From contig CADBYM010000012.1 in assembly GCA_902798915.1 (NCBI GenBank), forward strand, positions 1 through 64,000: DNA of 64,000 nt. Reading direction: 5' to 3'. Made by a program: the position numbers and the translations under genes. Source of the stretch: an uncultured Coriobacteriaceae bacterium. Lineage in GTDB: Bacteria; Actinomycetota; Coriobacteriia; Coriobacteriales; Atopobiaceae. Positions 53,558-60,087 of this stretch are shown here, piece by piece. The notes below the pieces were generated by a model. That model had not been told where the DNA came from, did no database searches, and saw only the letters and a list, made by a program, of their open reading frames with translations. Position 1 is the first letter of the stretch. Every line of letters starts with the position of its first letter.

Positions 53558-54781
53558 TTACCTTATCTCGGACGGCAAGGCTTCCGTATGCTCAGCAATC
53601 TTTGCATTCACGCCGGCCGCGTTGAGAATCGCACACATCTCGTCTGCATACTTCTTTCCCACGGTTCCCAGCATAAGCTCAATGGAGAAGACTCCGTTGA
53701 GCTCGAATCCCAACACATTGCTCTGCATGTCCTCATACACGCCGTAGTGCAGCAAGTGCTTCGTTGCCTCGCCAAAACTCTGCCTGCCCATATACTGAAG
53801 GGAGCCGGTGAGCTTGAAGTCCAGCGAGGGGATTTGATTGGCCATGTCGCGTGCGCGGGATAGCATGAAATCGAGCTCGCGCTGCTTGTTGAACGACTCC
53901 CGCACCTTCTGGCACAACTCCGACAGAGACAAATCCATGTCTTCCTTGGTTGCCACCAGCAGATTGCCCATGGTTTGGCCCGACAACGACAAATCCAAAC
54001 CGAGTGCACGACGGATGTTCATCGTGTTGTTTGCGGTTATGGGCAACTCGTTCTCGGGATGGAGATTCTTGACCGTCTGTGCGAACAACGCGTACATCAT
54101 GATTGAGGGCGATGCGCCATGCTTCTTGCAGTACGCAATGAACTCATCGCTAGGCATCTCGATAACATAGAACGACAGCGCTAGATTGGGTCCATAATCC
54201 ATGCCGAGATCTTTGAAGACCTCCTGCGGGATGTCGATGGGATCGCGGTACTCAAACGGCCTGGACAAGATGTCTTTGTTGAACGCGTAGAAGGTAGCGT
54301 ACTCGGGCTTGTCCCCCGCGCCGGGCGAAAGCGGTTCAAAACCAGTGTCCAAATCGCTTCCATAGTACTTCTTGAAGTAGCGGGAGAGCATGTCCGACAT
54401 GATGAGCTGCACGCTGCCGCCATCGAAGAACGAATGCATGCCTGTAATGCCCAGCTTATCCTCGTAGTACGTCACCGCGGCCAACCTGTCCGCATTCATG
54501 CCGGCGCCTGGCGCAACGAGAGCAGGGCTGTTGAACACCTGCAGGGGCTTGTCATTCTCAACAAAGCTCAGCATGCCCTCTGAATCCTCAATAAACGCGT
54601 CTTTGAGCAGAGGCCACACCTCGTAGGTTTCTCTCATGGATTCGAGCAGCTTATCGCCATCAACCTTGTGATCCAACTGCATCAAAAACGTCATGTGCAG
54701 CTTATCGGTGTTATCCCACTCCCAAAACGGATTGCCTTGCGCAGACGTAAAGGTCATATGAGCCTTGGATTCATTCGCCAT
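53558..54781 (-). CDS. Condensation/alcohol-acyltransferase-like protein 1
   Basis: The 407-residue protein has the CoA-dependent acyltransferase (condensation-like) fold. The catalytic HxxxDG motif is HSFFDG at residues 116-121. Regions such as MQLDHKVDGDKLLESM at the start and ANNTMNIRRALGL in the second half fit the alcohol acetyltransferase / PapA-type group. It would move an acyl group from CoA to an acceptor OH or NH. It follows its paralog by 4 bases. AGAAGG precedes the ATG at 54781; the longer upstream frame lies in the paralog gene. Confidence 0.8.
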   Translation of the reverse strand: MANESKAHMTFTSAQGNPFWEWDNTDKLHMTFLMQLDHKVDGDKLLESMRETYEVWPLLKDAFIEDSEGMLSFVENDKPLQVFNSPALVAPGAGMNADRLAAVTYYEDKLGITGMHSFFDGGSVQLIMSDMLSRYFKKYYGSDLDTGFEPLSPGAGDKPEYATFYAFNKDILSRPFEYRDPIDIPQEVFKDLGMDYGPNLALSFYVIEMPSDEFIAYCKKHGASPSIMMYALFAQTVKNLHPENELPITANNTMNIRRALGLDLSLSGQTMGNLLVATKEDMDLSLSELCQKVRESFNKQRELDFMLSRARDMANQIPSLDFKLTGSLQYMGRQSFGEATKHLLHYGVYEDMQSNVLGFELNGVFSIELMLGTVGKKYADEMCAILNAAGVNAKIAEHTEALPSEIR

Positions 54782-54785
54782 CTTG

Positions 54786-55997
54786 TTACCTTCTTTCGCA
54801 GATTGCCATCTTTGGAGCTTGAGCCACGGTTGCGACAACACCCATCTTAGCAAACACTGCCGTCATCACCCGCATGTAGGCCTCGGCAGCCTTGCCAAGC
54901 TGACAATAAATGAGGAATTCGTCACCGAACTGGATAATGTTCAGTATGTTGCATGCATTGTTGACCATCAACACCTTGCTCACATGTTCTACGCATCCGC
55001 CAAGCTCAAACCGACCCATATAGGATATTACTCCAGAACATGCCCTAGTGCTCATGTCGTAAGTCCTCGTAATCGCGGTGAAGGACTTGACGTAGTCCGG
55101 ATCACGTTGAGCATTCAGATCCGAGCGTATCCTCATTGCCAACGGAGCAAGGTCATCCTTTATGACCTCGTCATGAGGGACTTCGATGAGGGCGGCCGAG
55201 GATGCCTGCGCAATTGAGTCTTCTATGCCCAGCATAGGCCTAAAGTCAACCGTCAGATGAATGAGCGCATCTCTCTTGTCGTCTTGATGAATCTCGTAGG
55301 CAGTCCGAGCGAAGATGATCGAGAGCATGGCGGTAGGGTTGGCCTTGTTGCTTTTGCAGAGCGCGATAAAATCACTTGCAGGCACACTCAAGATACCTAC
55401 CGTAATTCTCCCAGGCTCCTCAGGCGCCATGTTCGCGTCGCTGAAGAAGTCTTTGTTCTCGGGAAACGTGTATGGCTTCACGGGCGTGTATTCACCGAGC
55501 GGATAGCTCATGAACGGCTTGAAGTATTCGCCGGGTTGCCTGTTCTCCTCGAGCACAATCCCCGTAGAGTCAAATGCCTCATTGAAGTGTATGCACATAT
55601 ACAGATACAGGAGCGTCTTTGCAATCATCATCACCCCATGGCCATCTATCATGGAGTGGTATGACAAGAACGTTATGCTGTCGTCATAATACGAGACCGA
55701 CACGCCTCGCCGTGCAGTCAGGTCCGTACCGGGTGCGGCGGGTTCCGCGCTCTCGATCACCTTGGACTTGCAGTCGGACTCGAAGAAGCACAAGTGACCG
55801 TCAATGCGGTCGGGTTCAAGATCGAGAAGCGGATACACACGCAACGTCCGATCCCACGCTTGTTGCAGCTCATCACCCACCACTCGGTGATCGAGCCAGA
55901 TGGTAATCCTCATATGCGTGTCGTCGTTAACATCGCAAACCCAAAACCAAGGTGATGCACCTGAATCGTAAACGAGTTTCTTGCTCTGCACGCTCAT
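54786..55997 (-). CDS. Condensation/alcohol-acyltransferase-like protein 2
   Basis: The 403-residue protein is a paralog of the downstream gene. It has HSMIDG at residues 114-119 as the HxxxDG motif, ITIWLDHRVVGDELQQAWD near the start, and LTVDFRPMLGIEDSIAQ in the second half. The two could act as a pair on one acceptor. The ATG at 55997 has AAGGAG 5 bases ahead; a GTG at 56003 is less likely. It sits between nucleotidyltransferase genes and the first acyltransferase in the same operon. Confidence 0.8.
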   Translation of the reverse strand: MSVQSKKLVYDSGASPWFWVCDVNDDTHMRITIWLDHRVVGDELQQAWDRTLRVYPLLDLEPDRIDGHLCFFESDCKSKVIESAEPAAPGTDLTARRGVSVSYYDDSITFLSYHSMIDGHGVMMIAKTLLYLYMCIHFNEAFDSTGIVLEENRQPGEYFKPFMSYPLGEYTPVKPYTFPENKDFFSDANMAPEEPGRITVGILSVPASDFIALCKSNKANPTAMLSIIFARTAYEIHQDDKRDALIHLTVDFRPMLGIEDSIAQASSAALIEVPHDEVIKDDLAPLAMRIRSDLNAQRDPDYVKSFTAITRTYDMSTRACSGVISYMGRFELGGCVEHVSKVLMVNNACNILNIIQFGDEFLIYCQLGKAAEAYMRVMTAVFAKMGVVATVAQAPKMAICERR

Positions 55998-56039
55998 GAA
56001 CACTCCTTCTCCTACCGCCTATCGTAAAGACCCGTTGCA

Positions 56040-56525
56040 CTAACCGTACACGTTATGAAGTGACTCGTATACATACGCGGGCACGTCATCCTTTAGCAGC
56101 TCCAGATTCTCGCGCACGTCGTAGGTGATTACCTCGTTCGACGCCACCATAACGAACTTCCTCTCCGGAAACGCTGGCTGCAGCGTATCGATCCAATCCT
56201 TCTTGTCGTCTCCCGTAATCAGGCCATCCGCATGCACCCCCGTCAATTGCTCGGTACGAAGGAAGACCTTTACGAGGTCGATGCGACCATCCGCATCAAA
56301 GACCTCTTCTGGAAAATCGAGCGGATATACCCTGAGCCGACCGCCAAACTCCCCGCCCAACGTTTCTAGCCACTGCTTCTTCGTCTCGTATCCTACGAGG
56401 TCCTTGTCCCCCTCGCTGCGCACAAAGATGTGCAGCAGGTCAAAGTGCTCCAGTCCGGTCTTTATGAGGGCAATATGGTTGTTGTGCAGCGGGTTGATGC
56501 TCCCATACATGAGTCCGTTCATCAT
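56040..56525 (-). CDS. Nucleotidyltransferase, NMNAT/cytidylyltransferase fold (copy 1)
   Basis: The 161-residue protein has the nucleotidyltransferase signature GSINPLHNNHIALI (an HxxH variant of HxGH) at the start and a C-terminal TYDVRENLELL segment in the place of the usual ISST.VRE motif. These enzymes join a phosphorylated small molecule to AMP or CMP. The last part DDVPAYVYESL is like its paralog. The ATG at 56525 is close behind the paralog's stop; a second ATG is at 56522. A kinase and a carrier in the same operon make a phosphorylate-then-activate path possible. Confidence 0.78.
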   Translation of the reverse strand: MMNGLMYGSINPLHNNHIALIKTGLEHFDLLHIFVRSEGDKDLVGYETKKQWLETLGGEFGGRLRVYPLDFPEEVFDADGRIDLVKVFLRTEQLTGVHADGLITGDDKKDWIDTLQPAFPERKFVMVASNEVITYDVRENLELLKDDVPAYVYESLHNVYG

Positions 56526-56528
56526 GAG

Positions 56529-57023
56529 CTAATACCCCATCGCCTTGAGTCCGTCATACACATACTTGGGCAGGTCGTCCTTCCACCGATCAAGGTCCTC
56601 ACGAACACGACTCGACGAGTGCTCGCCACGCGGGTGCACGATAAAGGTTCGGTCAGGCAGGTCCGCGCTCAGCGCATCGGCCATGTACCGCATGTCCTCT
56701 CCGCAAACAAGACCATCCAGATGCACGCCACAGCGCCGCTCGCACTCTAGGAACGTACCCGTGAAGTCAAGCTTCGCGTATTGCTTGTCCTTCATGGCGA
56801 GCACGAACTTGTAGAAGCGAAGCCTTCCGTCGCAACATTCCTCGTTCACGCGGTTCAGCCAAGACAGCTTAGTCTCCCAATCCACCATGTCCACGCCTTC
56901 GGTATAGCGCGTGAACACGTGCATGACCTCAAAATGCTCCAAGGCAAACTGCAGAACCTGAATGTGACCCACATGAAGCGGATTGAAGCTTCCAAACAGC
57001 AGGCCGTTTTCCAACTTGCTCAT
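56529..57023 (-). CDS. Nucleotidyltransferase, NMNAT/cytidylyltransferase fold (copy 2)
   Basis: The 164-residue protein carries GSFNPLHVGHIQVL (canonical HxGH) and a HSSSRVREDLDRW block matching the ISS.VRE nucleotide-binding motif of NMN and pantetheine adenylyltransferases. It ends DDLPKYVYDGL like copy 1. The ATG at 57023 has AAGGAGGT ahead and overlaps the MFS stop by 4 bases (ATGA), so the two are translationally coupled. Confidence 0.82.
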   Translation of the reverse strand: MSKLENGLLFGSFNPLHVGHIQVLQFALEHFEVMHVFTRYTEGVDMVDWETKLSWLNRVNEECCDGRLRFYKFVLAMKDKQYAKLDFTGTFLECERRCGVHLDGLVCGEDMRYMADALSADLPDRTFIVHPRGEHSSSRVREDLDRWKDDLPKYVYDGLKAMGY

Positions 57024-58237
57024 GACACCTCCTTGGCAACAATTCGTCGATACGAAAACGTGAGCAGCAACCCGCACGCAGAGAAGACGCAGGCGTACAT
57101 GAACGCATTGGCATAGGAGCCCGTATCGTTGTACGCGTTCTTAGCAAGCAGCGGGCCAACGTAACCAGCCAACGCAAAACCTATGCACATAATACCATAA
57201 TTCACACTGTTGTTCTTTAGGCCAAACCGGTCCGAGGTAAATCCCGGATAGACTCCCATAAAGGAGCCAAAGCTCAAGCCAACAAGTATGATTCCCACAT
57301 AGAAGAGCGGCACGCTACCTTGCCCCGTAAGAAGCAGGCATGCCTCTGCCGCCGCCGACACGATGCATGCCAGGCGCAGCGAACCAATCCTGCCGATGCG
57401 ATCCGAGAGACTGCCAGCACCGATGCGACCAAAGGTGTTGAAGAGCGCGAGCACCGAGACCGCCGTCGCCCCCTGCGCCTCGCTCATGCCCACGGTCGTG
57501 AGCGCGATTGCCGAAGCCTGAGAAATGATCATCATGCCCGAAAACGCGCCGCAGATGAGCAGGACGAGCATCACGTAGAATACCGGCTGGCGAATCATGC
57601 CTCTCCAGTCGACGTCGTTGCCCTTCACCAAGGCCGCAGATTTGGGCCTCGCCTCAAGGCCGTCCACACTCAAGACCAAGGACGACGCCACGATGATTAT
57701 CAGGAAGACGGCACCTACCGACTTGAAGGCAAACGGCGCGCTCGTGCTGGCAACGATTGCGCTCACAACAGGAGGAAGGATAACCGAGCTTATGCCGTAT
57801 GCCGCCGTCACCAGGCCACCTACGAATCCGCTCCTCTCTGGGAACAACTTGACGGCAGTCGAGATGACGCTGCCGTATGCCATGCCCAGCCCCAGGCCCC
57901 CAATGATGCCGAAGCTCACAATGAGGAAGCCGACGCTTCGCGCGAACCCCGAGAGGAACATGCCTCCGCCAAAGAGAATGCCGCCGAGCATAACGACCAG
58001 CCTGGGACCAAGCCTGTCGTTAACCGACCCGCCCGCGATCATGGTAACGGGACCAATGCAGTTAGCGATGGTGTACACGATGGCGAGGTCACCTGCGTTC
58101 ACCGACAGGCCTGCCGCCTGGTTAAGGTATTCCGCCATCGCGGTCGAGAACACGCTCCACGAATAGATGCTTCCAAGGCAGAGGTTGATGAGGCAGCAGG
58201 CCGCGAGCATCAAGCCCCTTCTCTTATCTTGGTTCAT
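57020..58237 (-). CDS. MFS transporter, oxalate/formate antiporter (OFA) type
   Basis: The 405-residue protein has twelve hydrophobic helices. The first contains LINLCLGSIYSWSVFS, typical of the OFA group of the major facilitator superfamily, and the loop 2-3 motif reads GGSVNDRLGPR. These carriers exchange small carboxylates across the membrane. Here the substrate may be a carboxylic acid used by the CoA ligases, which is inference. It lies between the STAS-APH gene and two nucleotidyltransferase genes. The ATG is at 58237; no strong site is seen, but the stop of the previous gene is 10 bases upstream. Confidence 0.85.
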   Translation of the reverse strand: MNQDKRRGLMLAACCLINLCLGSIYSWSVFSTAMAEYLNQAAGLSVNAGDLAIVYTIANCIGPVTMIAGGSVNDRLGPRLVVMLGGILFGGGMFLSGFARSVGFLIVSFGIIGGLGLGMAYGSVISTAVKLFPERSGFVGGLVTAAYGISSVILPPVVSAIVASTSAPFAFKSVGAVFLIIIVASSLVLSVDGLEARPKSAALVKGNDVDWRGMIRQPVFYVMLVLLICGAFSGMMIISQASAIALTTVGMSEAQGATAVSVLALFNTFGRIGAGSLSDRIGRIGSLRLACIVSAAAEACLLLTGQGSVPLFYVGIILVGLSFGSFMGVYPGFTSDRFGLKNNSVNYGIMCIGFALAGYVGPLLAKNAYNDTGSYANAFMYACVFSACGLLLTFSYRRIVAKEVS

Positions 58238-58247
58238 GGGGAGCGCC

Positions 58248-59501
58248 TCACCATGCCTTCAGATTCTCGATGAGCTGATCACAGTCCGACTCTCGCATTC
58301 TGGCGAGAACGTCGCGTATGAAGCCAACCTTCTCGGCAAGCACCTCGGGTTGGTCCGCCACCTTCCTGCACTGGTCGAGCACGAAGCGGATTACCATGTA
58401 GTCGGAGTAGAACCTCGACGTTTGCAGGAATGCCGCAATCTCGTCATCCGTACGACCCTCGAAGTAATATGAGATGAAGGTCTCCCAGAGCTGCGTTCCC
58501 TCCTCAAAGCTCACGTGCATGATGCGGTAGTAGAAGTCCTCGTAGGGAATGCTGTCGTCCAGGCCAAAGAGGTCCTGTGCCTCGGAGGGGCTGAGTCCTA
58601 TTAGATAAGGGTACACACGATACAGGCAGGCGATGTCCCAAACAGGGTGCCCCAAACTGAAGTCGTCCATGTCGATGAGGAGCGGTTTGCCGTCGACGAG
58701 GTAGATGTTGCGGGCGTGGAAGTCCCCATGGACGCCCGTGTTTCTCTCGGGCACTGCATCGAGGTATCCCAGAAGCTCCTGGTACTCTTCCTGCCCAAGG
58801 AACGACGAAGCCGACTCCAGTTCCGAGCGCAACATGGCCTTGCGGCTGCCCATCGACCCCTCCGCAAACTCTGTATTTGCCATCTTGCGGGCGAGCTGCG
58901 CCATGTGCCGAGCGCAGCCATCGATGTTTTCGGGATGGCCGTGCGCGATGTCCGCAAGGCACTCTGAGTCCAGCAGCTCGAACACCACGCCAAGTCCGGC
59001 CTTCGTTTGAACCGTGTCGAAGGGAATGATCGTCGGGATGCCCGCAACGAACGCCGTGCGGACGTTGCCAAGTATCCTCTCGAGCTGCTCTCGGGAGTTC
59101 ACGTCGTAGAAGACCTTGAGTATGGTCTCGTCATCCACGCGATATACCGAACCGTACATCCCCCTACCCAGCTCCTCCAATCCGTCAACATCAACAAAGC
59201 GAAGCGCCTTCTCGACCTTGAAGATCTGGACATAACCAGTCATATCGAGTACGTCGTACACGTACGACGACGCATTGGTGATTCGCATGGAGATGGAGCT
59301 ATGACTCTTCGTGTATCTCAAGAGGACTCTCAACCCAGCAGACGAAATGTACCCAAGCTGCTTCGCATCCAGCACGATTTCTCGCACAGAGTCCGCAACC
59401 GCTATCCCAAACAGGTCTTCACTGAACTCCTCGATCGTATTTGCCGTGATTTCCTGCGGCAATTCGATGTGCAGGACACAGCCCTCGAACGCGTGATTCA
59501 T
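58248..59501 (-). CDS. STAS domain fused to an APH/choline-kinase-like phosphotransferase
   Basis: The 417-residue protein has an N-terminal STAS domain (residues 1-105) with DAKQLGYISSAGLRV (Ser53/Ser54) and an aminoglycoside/choline kinase-like domain. The latter has a glycine loop LGRGMYGSVYRV, catalytic loop VHGDFHARN, and metal-binding LLIDMDDFSLG. It would phosphorylate a small molecule or an alcohol. It heads the eight-gene operon and is divergent from lanA. The ATG at 59501 has a G-rich site (GGGGGGGAC) ahead; the reading from a GTG at 59531 is less likely. I know no characterised protein with this domain order. Confidence 0.88.
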   Translation of the reverse strand: MNHAFEGCVLHIELPQEITANTIEEFSEDLFGIAVADSVREIVLDAKQLGYISSAGLRVLLRYTKSHSSISMRITNASSYVYDVLDMTGYVQIFKVEKALRFVDVDGLEELGRGMYGSVYRVDDETILKVFYDVNSREQLERILGNVRTAFVAGIPTIIPFDTVQTKAGLGVVFELLDSECLADIAHGHPENIDGCARHMAQLARKMANTEFAEGSMGSRKAMLRSELESASSFLGQEEYQELLGYLDAVPERNTGVHGDFHARNIYLVDGKPLLIDMDDFSLGHPVWDIACLYRVYPYLIGLSPSEAQDLFGLDDSIPYEDFYYRIMHVSFEEGTQLWETFISYYFEGRTDDEIAAFLQTSRFYSDYMVIRFVLDQCRKVADQPEVLAEKVGFIRDVLARMRESDCDQLIENLKAW

Positions 59502-59580
59502 GGTCCCCCCCAAAGCAAATGACTGATACACATTATTGCATTGTATGCGTTATTTGTTACAGATGGAACAATCAATGCAG

Positions 59581-59592
59581 CCAATGCATTGG
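59581..59592. promoter_or_regulatory. 12-bp palindrome in the lanA/STAS-APH divergent region
   Basis: CCAATGCATTGG is a perfect palindrome. CAATGC or GCATTG occurs twice more within 50 bases. It sits between the divergent starts (59501 and 59688) and may be an operator for one or both. Confidence 0.5.
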
Positions 59593-59643
59593 TGCGGGCT
59601 TCGCAGAATTGTAGCTTTTCTCGCCATCACGAAATCGCTTGTG

Positions 59644-59649
59644 TATAAT
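59644..59649 (+). promoter_or_regulatory. -10 box of lanA
   Basis: A consensus TATAAT lies 38 bases upstream of the lanA ATG. No good -35 box is seen at 16-18 bases, which would fit an activated promoter. Confidence 0.6.
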
Positions 59650-59687
59650 GGTGGGCACTTACGTTACCCAAACGAAAGGATTGCAAG

Positions 59688-59975
59688 ATGACCATTGAGG
59701 AGCTGTACGGAAAGATTTTGGCTGACGACGAGCTGAAGGCCGACTTTGCCCAAGCGTACGAGAACGGCAAGTTCGTCGAGTGGGTTAACGCCCAGGGCGT
59801 CGACGCTAACGAGCAGGAAATCATCGCCTTCATCCAGGGAGCAGCAAACCAGAAGCTCTCGGTAGACGACGTCGACCAGGTCGCAGGCGGCGGCTATGCC
59901 AGCAAATTGAAGTCCGCGTGGAACGATAGCAAAAAGACGTGGACCATGCTGTGCACCACGTGGCCCATTTGCTAA
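59688..59975 (+). CDS. lanA: Lanthipeptide precursor with Nif11-type leader
   Basis: The 95-residue peptide starts with a Nif11-like leader (MTIEELYGKILADDELKADF then helices EFVEWV-like and EIIAFIQGA) ending at VDQVAGG (residues 62-68). Cutting at the double glycine leaves a core of about 27 residues (G69-C95). The core has Cys89 and Cys95 and Ser/Thr at 72, 76, 81, 84, 86, 90 and 91, so up to two thioether rings. AAAGGA is 7 bases before the ATG; a strong terminator lies between it and the LanM gene. Confidence 0.92.
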   Translation: MTIEELYGKILADDELKADFAQAYENGKFVEWVNAQGVDANEQEIIAFIQGAANQKLSVDDVDQVAGGGYASKLKSAWNDSKKTWTMLCTTWPIC

Positions 59976-59995
59976 GGCCAGAATCGTAGCGCTGC

Positions 59996-60032
59996 CGGGC
60001 CGTTCGGACACCGTCCGCACGGCCCGTTTTTT
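59996..60032 (+). terminator. Terminator between lanA and lanM
   Basis: CGGGCCGT (59996-60003) pairs with ACGGCCCG (60019-60026), with an inner CGGAC/GTCCG stem, followed by six T. Read-through past it would be needed to express lanM from the lanA promoter. Confidence 0.9.
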
Positions 60033-60087
60033 GTCTCGCAGCCATCATATCGCACGCTCAATCGAGCAGGAAAGAGGTCATCAACTC

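Noticed and set aside
59688-59975. Nitrogen-fixation function for the Nif11-like peptide
   Set aside because: The leader ends in a double glycine with a Cys/Ser/Thr-rich core and a LanM follows, so it is a lanthipeptide precursor.
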